From the NCBI GenBank assembly GCA_019925095.2, contig CM034392.1:5406887-5470886 (forward strand): DNA of 64,000 nt. Direction: 5' to 3'. The position numbers and the translations under genes are program-made. Below are positions 56,701 through 63,332 of the stretch, one piece after another. Numbering within the stretch: position 1 is the stretch's first letter; the number at the start of each line of letters is the position of its first letter. Below the pieces are notes generated by a model. That model made no database searches, was not told the origin of the DNA, and saw only the letters and a list, made by a program, of their open reading frames with translations. Origin of the DNA: Dendrolimus kikuchii (lineage: Eukaryota; Arthropoda; Insecta; Lepidoptera; Lasiocampidae).

Positions 56701-57271
56701 AATCTTAGACTCCATTCCAAACTAACAAAATTAGTGACAATAAATAATAAACGGTTCTGTAGAAGTGATGAATAGTATAAGCTTAATAGTTTGGTTTTAT
56801 CATTTATTTATCGGACTGTTTACCACATAGGTATTTATTTATCTACCAGTATTTTGGTTTATAGGGTGGGTAAAATGTGACAATAAATAAATTATGGAAA
56901 AAGATAAAAGAGCTTAGTTAAGTTCCTTTCGCTATTAAAATTCTGAGAAGCAAAGTATGTGCCTGTGTTGTTCAATAGTTTTAGACAGACAATGCAACGA
57001 ATTGTATTTTTTAACTAGTTCACACAAATAAACGGTATCCATTGTTAGTTTTATAAACACGAGCGATAATGCAGATTCCTACGAACCAACTAATTCGAAA
57101 CGGAAATTCTATGATTGTCGACCTTCTATATAAATTCAATTCATGTATTTAATTTTTGTAACAGTAAATATGGAGAATCCAAGCGTTCTAGAAAAAAATG
57201 CTTACCGCAAACAAAAGGTTGAAGCAAAAAAGTAGGTACTTCACACACGACATTCCACCGCCAAGAGCCAT
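29726..57271 (-). CDS. CD63-like tetraspanin, five coding exons over 27.5 kb
   Basis: Coding exons on the minus strand: 57271-57206, 49805-49614, 35987-35817, 32538-32314 and 29791-29726. All junctions are phase 0 with GT-AG introns. The sum is 720 nt, 239 aa (human CD63 is 238 aa). It starts [20 protein letters not shown] (TM1). Exon 2 carries the end of TM1, the small loop and TM2 with [14 protein letters not shown]. Exon 3 has TM3 ([18 protein letters not shown]) and the start of the large loop with a possible glycosylation site (NAT). Exon 4 has the hallmark CCG motif, then SCC and further cysteines. TM4 spans exons 4 and 5, ending [15 protein letters not shown]. The final YETV fits a YxxPhi endosomal sorting signal, as in CD63. 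It would act as an organiser of plasma-membrane, endosomal or lysosomal microdomains. The introns hold most of the transposons in this window. Confidence 0.95.
29918..30273 (+). mobile_element. GTTCCACTTGTG element with inverted ends
   Basis: Left end GTTCCACTTGTGGCTCACAG; right end reads in complement GTTCCACATGAGACACAACG, so about 20-bp imperfect inverted ends. Related to 24457-24756. The last about 60 bp (GCAAATGGAACAGGAAAAAT to GTCTCATGTGGAAC) also closely resemble 27618-27680 in the retrotransposon tail. Located in the last tetraspanin intron. Confidence 0.6.
30590..30865 (+). pseudogene. LINE reverse transcriptase C-terminal tail, copy 1
   Basis: An open stretch reading [42 protein letters not shown] and [16 protein letters not shown], ending YPARELA and stop. 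A TATGTATGTATG-type tail follows, as expected for the end of a non-LTR element. 5'-truncated. The same sequence occurs at 52787-53082 (minus) and 53436-53800 (plus). Confidence 0.75.
31231..32055. repeat. Composite repeat block with CTAGG/TTGACTA words
   Basis: Starts with an AGGATACTTTTTATCCCGAT block that recurs at 32895 and 33055, followed by GTGGCGCTGCG. At 31470-31830 the words CCTAGGTTTGACTAAAA, TTCTAGGATCGACTAGG, TTCTAAGTTTGACTAAAA and AAACCTAGGATAAACC recur. It ends with CCGGGATAAAAAATATCCTG. Probably several old elements; not named. Confidence 0.4.
32640..33150. repeat. Composite repeat block in tetraspanin intron 3
   Basis: Contains a right end of the TAATAAAACTACG family (GCGCTTAAAACCGTTTAAAC, about 32786-32812) with its usual flank GTCGCGAAAACTTAAGAAAA, then two diverged copies of the ACTTTTTATCCCGATACATG...GGCGCTGC unit at 32890 and 33050, about 165 bp apart. 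Confidence 0.5.
33424..33647. mobile_element. TAATAAAACTACG-family MITE, full copy
   Basis: About 30-bp inverted ends: left AATAAAACTACGTTTTAACG then GTTTTAAGC; right GCGCTTAAAACCGTTAAAAC then GCAGTTTTATTA. The interior (AACCATAAACAAAAATTAAA ... GAACAAGTTGAAGGTAGGCT ... GTGATCACTGCTACTGAAAA) is shared with 45271-45474. About 224 bp, non-coding, TA at the edges. Confidence 0.7.
33744..34252 (+). mobile_element. Possible degraded LTR
   Basis: A GC-richer block with a TATA-like TATATAAGC at about 33800, a polyadenylation-like AATAAAAG at about 34181 and an end in CGTAACA, the pattern of an LTR 3' edge. No matching TGTTACG start was found on the left, where sequence ending GCTACATTATTCCTGAGTG belongs to another repeat, so it is probably 5'-truncated. 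Confidence 0.3.
34298..34894. mobile_element. hAT-like MITE, copy 1, with 8-bp target duplication
   Basis: Ends CAAGGATGGGCC and GGCCGATCCCTA (inverted) with a perfect 8-bp duplication ATACTATC at 34290-34297 and 34895-34902. The subterminal parts carry repeated CCGAATTTCGGC and ATTCGGCCGAA words in inverted arrangement. 597 bp, no transposase frame. Same family as 36328-37109. Confidence 0.85.
34903..35150 (-). pseudogene. LINE fragment from the region before the reverse transcriptase
   Basis: On the minus strand an open stretch reads [20 protein letters not shown], then [20 protein letters not shown] and EGLF. This is the linker between endonuclease and polymerase in RTE-like elements (K.FWK.I...R ... 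W.EYFE.L). No polymerase follows. Confidence 0.6.
36328..37109. mobile_element. hAT-like MITE, copy 2, with 8-bp target duplication
   Basis: Ends TAGGGATGGGC and GCCCATCCTTA with a perfect 8-bp duplication ATTATTAT at 36320-36327 and 37110-37117. The first about 120 bp and the last about 80 bp match copy 1 (CGTTTTACATTCGGTTTGAC; CGGTTCAAACCACATTCGG). 782 bp, non-coding, in the tetraspanin intron between exons 2 and 3 (minus orientation). Confidence 0.88.
37780..38560. repeat. GC-rich transposon-like block, class unknown
   Basis: Markedly GC-richer than its flanks, with no intron-like features and no frame I can recognise on either strand. The composition break and the absence of gene motifs suggest an inserted, decayed transposon, perhaps a LINE 5' part. 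Confidence 0.3.
39547..41094 (+). mobile_element. Pogo-like element, copy A, interrupted by an R1-clade insertion
   Basis: Starts CAGTGTAAGCTCCATGTAAC and ends with GTGTCGTTATATAGAATTTA, whose complement matches the start of copy B (CTCTATATAACGACAC). Apart from the inserted block 39641-40690 plus one duplication copy, it is colinear with the complement of 54139-54605. Short subterminal words AATTTCTAAG and GCCGAAATTTC recur. Non-coding. Confidence 0.7.
39641..40690 (+). mobile_element. 5'-truncated R1-clade non-LTR retrotransposon with 14-bp target duplication
   Basis: Bounded by perfect copies of AGCTTGTCTTCCAT (39627-39640 and 40691-40704) and ending in a poly-A run (40682-40690). It encodes the C-terminal about 230 residues of an R1-clade ORF2, read from 39630 through the junction to the stop at 40323-40325: [15 protein letters not shown], then a C-x2-C-x7-H-x4-C knuckle (CRQC...H....C) and a basic tail. 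The 3' UTR is about 355 bp. GC content is much higher than the surroundings, typical of a recent arrival. Confidence 0.88.
41322..41872. mobile_element. MITE with very long inverted repeats
   Basis: Arms of about 150-160 bp (41322-about 41482 and about 41716-41872) are inverted copies. The outer ends read AGATCCCAGTCACCCCAGAC on the left and AGATCCCAGTGACCCCAGAC in complement on the right; further in, AACTTAGAAAGGAATGGATA and AAAGGTGGAAAATAACCA are shared. About 550 bp, non-coding. Confidence 0.8.
42951..43262 (+). repeat. CAGACAGGCAGACGGCCC repeat, full-length-like copy
   Basis: T-run, GTTCAGCAGACAGGCAGACG, GGTTACCATCGCCTATGGAC, GTCGCCATCCAGTCGAGC, GCCACCCGGCCGCAGGAAAT and a terminal CTGCACGGATAAA. 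Colinear with 59880-60186. Confidence 0.75.
43950..44097 (+). pseudogene. LINE 3'-end fragment, copy 1 of a pair
   Basis: Reads [16 protein letters not shown] sequence, then ACCCATAGAAGATGGTGA and a tail ending AGAATACAATA. The same order occurs at 60880-61020 (ACCCATAGAAGACGGTGATC ... GAATAGAATACAATAC). Confidence 0.5.
44125..44400 (-). pseudogene. RTE-like LINE C-terminal fragment
   Basis: On the minus strand the sequence includes [13 protein letters not shown] in one frame and [14 protein letters not shown] in the same stretch, then GGAGGCCTACGTCCAGCAGT and GACGACGACC. This is the common lepidopteran RTE tail (WRPRLGKR...GRP...AEDR..W...GEAYVQQW in intact copies). Frameshifted and non-functional. 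Confidence 0.55.
45118..45178. repeat. Perfect 27-bp hairpin
   Basis: Arms 45118-45144 and 45152-45178 are perfect complements (starting TCTAATAATTTTAAATAATA) around a 7-base loop GGGTTAA. It is AT-rich, so it could be a MITE relic or an accident, but 27 paired bases without a mismatch is notable. Confidence 0.75.
45271..45474. mobile_element. TAATAAAACTACG-family MITE, left-truncated copy
   Basis: Colinear with the interior and right end of 33424-33647 (AACCATAAACAAAATTAAAA, GAACAAGTTGGCGGTAGGCT, GTGATCACGGCTACTGAAAA, ending TGTAGTTTTATTA). The left inverted end is missing. It has a small insertion, GTGGCTGAA, relative to the other copy. Confidence 0.65.
45552..45766 (+). other. Exon-like segment antisense to the tetraspanin intron, uncertain
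   Basis: A strong acceptor (TTGTTTTTCAG ending at 45551) and a strong donor (GTAAGT at 45767) bracket 215 bp. It contains a short open frame from ATG 45565 to a stop at 45700-45702 (45 codons) with several cysteines and no family I recognise. It could be a non-coding RNA exon, a transposon piece or chance. Confidence 0.2.
47262..47310 (+). repeat. tRNA-like SINE head fragment, uncertain
   Basis: GTCGTGGTAGCCGAGTGGC resembles the 5' part and A box of a tRNA-derived SINE. No B box at the right distance and no cloverleaf could be drawn, so it is not a tRNA gene. Sequence near 47447-47490 (ACGGGGAGGTCCAAACTCAG) looks like the end of another lepidopteran repeat. Confidence 0.3.
47500..49613. other. 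Tetraspanin intron sequence with no clear element
   Basis: Only a short hairpin stands out (48904-48945: CCTAGGCCACG and CGTGGCCTAAG arms around GATAATCATTTTCC-like sequence). No coding exon or recognisable transposon apart from that. Confidence 0.3.
49806..52150. other. Tetraspanin first intron, mostly plain; one GC-richer island
   Basis: No exon recognised. The stretch 51600-51840 is richer in GC and CpG (GCGCCGCCGACCGCGTGCAT, ATCGGCCGCTCAATAAGTCG) than its AT-rich flanks and could be a regulatory island or a transposon fragment. Confidence 0.3.
52200..52440 (-). pseudogene. LINE 3'-end fragment, diverged copy
   Basis: Shares ordered words with 57890-58090: CCCAAAA.GCTGGCC, GGTCTCGATAAAGGCGGTGA (the other copy reads GTCTCGATAAAGTTTGTGCG) and CCCATAACC/CCCATGGTC. 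Coding direction is judged minus from the longer copy. Confidence 0.45.
52474..53203. repeat. 110-bp inverted repeat pair with a LINE tail in the centre
   Basis: Arms 52474-52583 and 53094-53203 are inverted copies of each other with one difference seen by eye (GGAATTTTATAGG against GGAATTTTTTAGG). The centre holds a minus-strand LINE tail (52787-53082). The near identity suggests a recent duplication or a long-terminal-inverted-repeat element. Confidence 0.85.
52787..53082 (-). pseudogene. LINE reverse transcriptase C-terminal tail, copy 2
   Basis: Minus strand reads the same tail as 30590-30865: [20 protein letters not shown], then [20 protein letters not shown] and YPARELA. Upstream of the open stretch the frame is broken near the GGCAG/TCCACG region. 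5'-truncated inside the inverted repeat. Confidence 0.75.
53436..53800 (+). pseudogene. LINE reverse transcriptase C-terminal tail, copy 3
   Basis: Opens earlier than the other copies: [20 protein letters not shown], then [20 protein letters not shown]. After that, small deletions (the AGAAGGTGATGTCAGGAGC region is shortened) shift the frame. The end matches copies 1 and 2 ([16 protein letters not shown] in another frame). Non-functional. Confidence 0.75.
54139..54605 (-). mobile_element. Pogo-like element, copy B, uninterrupted
   Basis: Starts AGTGTAAACTCTATATAACG. Its complement is colinear with 39547-41094 minus the R1-clade insert. It ends about 30 bp short of the other terminus (GCTTAAGGGAGTTCGTC). 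It reads through the target (AGAAGACAAGC in this orientation) with a single copy of the sequence duplicated in copy A. Confidence 0.7.
55634..56219. mobile_element. TIR element (MITE) in tetraspanin intron 1
   Basis: Left end GAATTTCGCACCCTAAATCA, right end in complement GAATTTCACACCCTGAATCG, so about 20-bp imperfect inverted ends. It contains a run of 16 C at 55679-55694. About 586 bp, no transposase. Confidence 0.6.
56533..56720. repeat. Interspersed repeat, copy 2 of a pair
   Basis: See the copy at 12862-13010. Here CCCAATAATTTAGGATTGCC is followed by CAATATATCC and a pyrimidine-rich stretch. Confidence 0.45.
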
Positions 57272-57531
57272 TTTGAGCTATTAGCACTTTTTTTCTAATT
57301 CAATACAATCTGGAACAAAAGACGCCCATATAAATATATCGGCAATATCCTTTCTCTTCCTAGAAAAGGTTGCGGCGTAAACATCGATTTTGCGTTGTTG
57401 ACATCACAGGTAGTTCCCTCAAAGCCCCAAATCATATTTAAGTTTGATGTAGGATCAGTCATTTTCAAATATTCGAATGTACTAAGATTTAAATTAAATA
57501 AAGGAAATATGTAATATTGTGAAATACTTAC

Positions 57532-57615
57532 CACGCAAAATAAGCTTTGAATATAACAATTTAACACTGGATGATAGCACCAACCACCACGACGCAAAAT
57601 CGAAACTAAATGACA
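57532..57615 (-). other. Probable non-coding first exon of the CD63-like tetraspanin
   Basis: On the minus strand a good donor (GCGTG|GTAAGTATTT) ends an exon at 57532. A matching acceptor (GTGCTAATAG) ends at 57280, nine bases before the ATG at 57271, giving a 5' UTR intron of about 250 bp. The upstream limit and promoter are unknown. Confidence 0.4.
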
Positions 57616-57884
57616 ATGTTGCTAGTAAGCAAAAGCATAATATTACCACCTAATGCATAGTTTACAAGGCAGAATGTTGCAAGTTTTTTTGTTGTTCTAT
57701 TTGAGTATTGGGCGGCAATTTAAAGCTTAATTTTTTTTTTAATTGGGTTTCTTCTTTATTTTATAATTAATAGTTTATGCGAAACTATCTTTATACAAAA
57801 TACAACTAAATATTAAAAATAAACGAAATTATATATAAATTAAACTATATATACAAACTAAAATTAAACTATAGGATCTAGTAC

Positions 57885-58490
57885 TAGACCGCTGTCAGTT
57901 GGAAACGTGCCCAAAAGACTGGCCACAATATGGCAACGGTAATGCGCTGACCGAGGTATAAACCAGTCTTTTCGCCACCTGAGACATCCACCAGACGTTT
58001 GGATATGTCTCGATAAAGTTTGTGCGCCTCAGGCCCCCATGGTCGCAGGGTCTCGACCCCAAAATTCGCAAATTATTAGCCATTTCCGATGGCTGAGTAT
58101 TTGCGCCGTTTTGGGGCCTCCTGTTGTGCTACAGCTGTACCGGCAGACTTGCTCGTGGTTGGAAGATGGGACGGTGCGAAAGTATCGACGCAAGACGCGT
58201 CCCATACTAAAAGGCGACCCATCCTCCAGGGCACCAATGATATACCATCGGGTTACTTGCCATCGTCGCGGCACAAGCCGTTCGGTTCTAGAATGGCAGG
58301 TACCCGGGCGGTGACAAGACCCCGACGGATTGTGTTATTAAGTGTTGCATGACGTGGAAATCTGCCGGCACTTCTATAAACCAGATAGATAGACGATAAA
58401 CCATGGTAACCGAGGCGCTCCACCTTATCTCCACACTGACAGTGATGTGGGACAACAAAGGCCGCCCCTAGGTGAATACAGGCACATATT
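57885..58490 (-). pseudogene. LINE 3'-end fragment
   Basis: GC-richer block. On the minus strand it carries an open stretch with GRVLRRYFRTVPSSN, then HEQVCRYSCSTTGGPKTAQI and FWGRDPATMGA. It shares the last about 200 bp with 52200-52440. I do not recognise the LINE clade. Confidence 0.4.
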
Positions 58491-59246
58491 CTAAACTAGC
58501 TGCGCCTGCGGTTTCACCCGCATGGCGATGGAAAATCGTTATATTTTGGATAATTCTCACTGTATCTTTATAAATTATAGCCAATGTGTTATTCTCATGT
58601 GTAAGCTATATTATTGTACAGTTTCATCGAAATCCATTCAACAGTTTTTGCGTGAAAGAGTAACAAACATACATCTATACATTCTTACAAACTTTCGCAT
58701 TTATAATATTAGTAAGGAAGGACGTGTTATCGTCTAGAATAGTGCCCAAATTCGCCGAGGGGAGTGCCTGTAGCCGCAAGCCAGACTCCCAACGCGAGAC
58801 AGCTAAAAGACGAGCACGCTCTGTCTCATTGGCACACGTATCCAAAAGATTTGTATGTACCAATGAGCAGAGCAGGCGGTCCTATAGCTTAAAAAGCTTA
58901 GCTTCTTCTTCTTCTTCTTAAGCTTTATTGGTAATGCCGTCTGGCGGTAAACGTCATCCTACCCCCAATCCTTCCTCACCCCCGCGCGTATACGCCGCTT
59001 TCCGCTCGCTGGCAACTACAAAAAAGTGTGTAAATCGATCCCGCTCTGAACGCACGCGTGTGATGTGATAGTGCCGCTATTATAAAACTAAGGAAGATCA
59101 GACCACAGCCGGCTGGCCAGGAAGCCTTCAGCAGCTGTCCATCCAGGTAACCTAGATTTCGTTTCACAAAGACTTTTGCCGCTCTAAGTACAGTCCATTA
59201 ACAGCCGCACCACTTTATTAAAAAGCAAATATTTTTTGGTTAATAC
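58490..59246. other. Region between the divergent tetraspanin genes, mixed repeat fragments
   Basis: Contains the short transposon word GCGGTTTCACCCGCATGGC (58509-58527), a small CTT repeat at 58903-58920 and a GC-richer block at 58920-59160 that could be promoter-associated. No coding exon recognised. Confidence 0.3.
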
Positions 59247-59690
59247 TGTTACGACCGACAAAGACCAATTCACACCTGCAGTTTATTACCTTTCGGAATT
59301 TGGGCTTCTTTTGTTTACTTTATGTTTAAAAGTTGTAATTAGAAAAACAGCCCATTGTGTATTGTAATCTTTATGGTAGTCATTAGCCAGGTGTGATTCT
59401 TGGAATTTCAGACCACGCGGTCGAGTAGACATATTGTATTTGGAGAGTATAAAGCAATGCCCCAATGGAGGGGCGGGTCAGTCGAGCGATAACCAGCCGC
59501 GAGGCAAGACTTGTGTACATTCGATAATCTATTTAGTGACGGACTTTGCGCGTGTTATTGAATCGCGCATTACATTTGGACTGATTGTGTTAAGTTACAT
59601 TTGTACCTGTGTTATACGTGTTTGTATAGTTCTAATAAATTCTACAGTAATTCCAACGGCATATTAATTCGAGTCCTGTAACTCGTACCA
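59247..59690 (+). mobile_element. Solo LTR with 4-bp target duplication
   Basis: Starts TGTTACGA and ends TCGTACCA (inverted, one mismatch), TG...CA, flanked by ATAC at 59243-59246 and 59691-59694. It contains TATA-like GAGTATAAAGC at about 59445 and AATAAAT at about 59634. No internal coding region follows, so it is a solo LTR. The superfamily is not determined. Confidence 0.65.
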
Positions 59691-59879
59691 ATACTTAATA
59701 TAAACAATGGTTGTAGGATATTGATTATTTTTATATAAAAAAATCATCCCTTTCGGAGCGTATTCGCCAGTACTTATAACGGCCATTTAGGTATGATTAG
59801 ACACTGTACAATTAGCAGTTTAACTTAAATATTGGCATTTATTCTGAAAACGTAAACACTTCAATTTTATTCATTCGTA

Positions 59880-60186
59880 TTTTTTTTTTATTGCACGAGT
59901 TCAGCAGACAGGCAGACGGCCCACCTGATAGAAAGCGGTTACCATCGCCTATGGATATTTGTAACACCAAAGTGCTGCCGCTCTCTAAAGGGAGACTAGA
60001 ACCTGGCCACTACTGCCGGGACACAACTCAAGGTTATTGTGGCGGCATACTCTAGACCAGGGTTAGTAGCCATCCAGTCGGGCAAATACCTTACCGCCTG
60101 GCTATGGGTTGTTTTATCGTTTCTTAGGATAGGCCGCCCGGCCGCAGGAAATTATATTCTTTCTCCGTTCCTGCACGGATAAACTG
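59880..60186 (+). repeat. CAGACAGGCAGACGGCCC repeat, full-length-like copy
   Basis: T-run, GTTCAGCAGACAGGCAGACG, GTTACCATCGCCTATGGATA, GTAGCCATCCAGTCGGGC, CCGCCCGGCCGCAGGAAAT and CTGCACGGATAAA. Colinear with 42951-43262. Confidence 0.75.
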
Positions 60187-60417
60187 TGGTTAATGATTAT
60201 AATAACGTAATGACATATGATAATGATTGATAACGTTATAGATTGTGATTAATTGAACATCAATGACAGCTAATAAGCTTTTTATTGATGAATGACAGTT
60301 GAATGAATTTTATATTTTTCTGCAAGACGATTATTGTAATCAATACATTTATATCGAATACATTTCATCATGTCTGTTAGCATGAATATTTACATATTTG
60401 TATTTATATAATATATT

Positions 60418-60424
60418 ATGTATA

Positions 60425-60500
<76 letters not shown>
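60418..60500. repeat. TG/TA dinucleotide microsatellite
   Basis: About nine TG units followed by about thirty TA units without interruption. Confidence 0.95.
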
Positions 60501-60507
<7 letters not shown>

Positions 60508-60879
60508 TTATTATTTAAGATTCCCTTCATGCTTTGCAATGATGTAATGTCTGCCGTGACAGTACCTTAAGGGCTCAGCGGAAGATCAGCGCTGGTTTTA
60601 AAAGACCAGCATTATGCTGAGTCTGATGCCCCTTTGTTAGTTTTAAATTTGTTAATAATTATACCTACACTACACCAATGTAATTTTTTCCTGAATAAAA
60701 TGATTTTCTTCCTTCTTCTTCTTTCATATTTAATCTATAATATGCAACCCACAGTGAGAGTTATATGTTTGTGCCGTTTGCTGTCGAGACGCTTGGACCG
60801 TGGGGTCCTGAGGCCATGAGCCTTTACCAAAATTTATCGAAACGTCTCATTGACTCTTCAGGTGATCAGAGGGTTGGTG

Positions 60880-61020
60880 TTTACCTCGGCTAACGGATCA
60901 GTTTGGCGATCCAGCGAGGAAACGTAGCCAGCCTTCTGGGCACCTTACCCATAGAAGACGGTGATCTAGGCTCAGTATTCTATTTATAGTCTTGAGGGAC
61001 TATGAATAGAATACAATACA
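60880..61020 (+). pseudogene. LINE 3'-end fragment, copy 2 of a pair
   Basis: Colinear with 43950-44097: GTGTTTACCTCGGC, GATCCAGCGAGGAAACGTAG, ACCCATAGAAGACGGTGATC and a tail ending ATAGAATACAATAC. Confidence 0.5.
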
Positions 61021-61139
61021 AATAAGTTAAGTTTTCTTGCATTGTATTCGATTATACGTAATTTTATAATTTGTAAATAGGGATTTGATTAATTTTTACA
61101 TCAAACTTTATGTCATCCCCAAATAAAAATAATAATAAA

Positions 61140-61630
61140 ATCTATAATATTATAAAATTCTAAACATGCAATGTCTAATAAAACTACGTTTTAACGGTTT
61201 TAAGCGCTTAATCCCGTTAAAACGTAGTTTTATTACGTATACATGTCGCGAAAACTTAAGAAAATATCTGTCTGTATATTGAAGCTATTTAAAAAAAACA
61301 ATTGGACTAGACTATATAAACGATGTAGAACACGATGCAAGTTTTTTTAGATTTCTTGTCTGTTTGTCGTTTTGGCTGTTTGTTTGGGATTCCCGTAAAA
61401 CCTATTGGGCCGATTTCGATGCAGTTAATTCTTAGGGTTAATTTTTTTATCCTGGGAATCCCGCAGGAGTTTTTCTGAGTGATTTAAAAAGACCAGATTA
61501 AAAAAAATCGAATTCCAATGTGATTTTTTACTGATCGATAGCAAATTTAATGTAATAAAACGTGTAATATTTTTATCCCGCGAATCCCGCGGGAATTTCT
61601 AATCAAGCGTTGATGAAGTTGCGGGAAAAT
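61140..61630 (+). repeat. Interspersed repeat with a nested insertion
   Basis: Colinear with 14228-14580 but carrying an additional block at about 61173-61264. Later parts (TTTGGGATTCCCGTAAAACC and AATCCCGC.GGA) also match in order. Confidence 0.6.
61173..61264. mobile_element. Compact TAATAAAACTACG-family insertion
   Basis: Starts TAATAAAACTACGTTTTAAC, turns back at AGCGCTTAA, and reads CCGTTAAAACGTAGTTTTAT, so both inverted ends abut with no interior. The flank GTCGCGAAAACTTAAGAAAA follows, as at 32812-32845. The host repeat resumes at CTGTCTGTATATTGAAGC, with TGTC-like sequence on both sides. Confidence 0.6.
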
Positions 61631-61968
61631 CCTAATAATAATATATAAAAATATTATATTACGAAATACTATATTAAAACAGCTTTAAGTTAAAGTTCGA
61701 TTTAAAACAAAACAGGGCCTTCCAGATTTTGGTAAAAATCATGGAAGAAGAATTTCGATGGTAAAAGTAAGTATAAAGATAACATATTATGCGTCTCATG
61801 ACTGTATTTGAAAAACTTTTTTGTATATTTGGAGATTAGATGGATAGTGTCAAGTTGTCTTAGATATAAGACTTGTTTATGATTGATAAATGGGCATCAT
61901 CTCAATTTTCAGTTAACTTATCTTTTCCAGTAAATATATACGTTTATTTGACAGTGTGTTTAAAAATA

Positions 61969-62067
61969 ATGGCCATGAATTTAAAATTCAATGTTCCCAA
62001 ACCGAAAGTGCCTAAGTTTTTAAAGTCTATAAGATACACGCTTGCGGCTGTTAATGGTTTGTTTTTG
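61969..62067 (+). CDS. Probable first coding exon of a second tetraspanin gene (partial)
   Basis: Reads MAMNLKFNVPKPKVPKFLKS, then IRYTLAAVNGLFL, and ends exactly at a donor GTAAGA. The pattern K..RY.L...N.LF lines up residue for residue with exon 1 of the CD63-like gene ([12 protein letters not shown]), which also ends at a phase-0 donor at the same residue. The start codon has a good context (AATAATGG), and two possible acceptors (TTTTCAG at about 61912, TTTTCCAG at 61930) lie just upstream. It would be the cytoplasmic N-terminus and the start of TM1. No second exon is visible before the window ends. It is divergent from the CD63-like gene, 4.7 kb apart. Confidence 0.55.
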
Positions 62068-62087
62068 GTAAGATGCTTTTTTATTCT

Positions 62088-62153
62088 TCTCGTACTAGTC
62101 TACGTAATAAAGAACAATATCTTTTGTTCTTTATTACATAGACGAGTACGAGA
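62088..62153. repeat. 30-bp near-perfect hairpin just inside the tetraspanin-like intron
   Basis: Arms 62088-62117 (TCTCGTACTAGTCTACGTAA and on) and 62124-62153 pair with two mismatches around a 6-base loop TATCTT. It lies 21 bases past the predicted donor. It could be a small MITE relic or a pre-miRNA-like hairpin. Confidence 0.7.
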
Positions 62154-62199
62154 TTCTCAGATACTCGCCTAATCAGGCAGTACGGTATAAGCAACCTCT

Positions 62200-63330
62200 G
62201 GCATTTTTTTTTTAAATTTCGTCTTTCTTTTCCCTCTTTGAAGATTGTATGGGACCACACTACCTTGGGTCATAAAGTCCTTATCCCCATGCCACGCATC
62301 AATGACTTTTAATGACTACCTATACAACACTAGCTGGGTGTAGATTCCTAAGTACCTAGTCAGGTGTTTGTAATTGATTTTCACCTCGAACTAAATGGAG
62401 ACAATAACGCGAAAAGCTAACAACATCAATGTTTGATTAATAATTAATGTGAACGATGAACTTGTTTGTATTAAGAATTAAATACATAATATACTATAAT
62501 ATGTGCAAATCGTATAATCGTATTGGAACAACGCCAAATTCGTTTAAAATACATGCACGCATCTTTGGCAAGAAATCTTATAGATGGAAAATTGTAATCA
62601 TCGCAAAATATATTTTTGCTCCAAGTTACAATGTAGATTAGTTATATTTGTGAGGTAAGACAGTGTTGTGATACTTTATTGATCTATATCATCTATATTT
62701 AGATTCTAAATAGGTTTATAGATATGGATAAAATAAATCTAGCGGTTAGACGCCTAGCAAAATGTTACAAAGACCTTATTGTCTTTATGTAGATTACTCA
62801 CGTGCATTTGAGGTAGGCGCATATTCATGGGATAGTAAATCGACATTTGTAGTAATTACTAATTAGCCTATAGTCTCTAAATTGTGAGTTATGAAACTTT
62901 AATTTACGATAATATCGTAATGTAAGTGAACTGGGCGATTTCGAGGTTTTACATTGTAGTGGCGTAGCAATATTAAAAAATGAAATAGGCAATGAAGACG
63001 TGTGGACGGAGACACTATACAATATGTTAGTTGACAGTTAATTTAACTGAAATGTTTTTTATACTCTTACAAAATGCCAAAGTACCTAGATTTTGTACGA
63101 ACGTTGCTAGATATGATGTCATTTCTACAACGAGTCAAATACCGTATTAATTATAGTTTAAACAATAATTAAACTTATGTTTATCCTGATATTTTAAAAT
63201 TATCATGATGACATAGTATTTGAACGTCCGCTCTTTTATATGAACATTGTTACAGAATTTATTGTGATATGTGTCAACTGTCCCATTGGGTAACTTTGAG
63301 GACGTAACATTAATGGGCAAGAAGTTGTTT
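62200..63330. other. Right-hand intergenic or intronic sequence, no exon seen
   Basis: AT-rich. No sequence that could be tetraspanin exon 2 (glycine-rich TM1 end, GCCGA motif) was found on the plus strand. Confidence 0.3.
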
Positions 63331-63332
63331 TT

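Noticed and set aside
57295..57597. 100-codon minus-strand open frame just upstream of tetraspanin exon 1
   Set aside because: It overlaps the proposed 5' UTR intron and first exon; no family similarity, and the donor at 57531 interrupts it.
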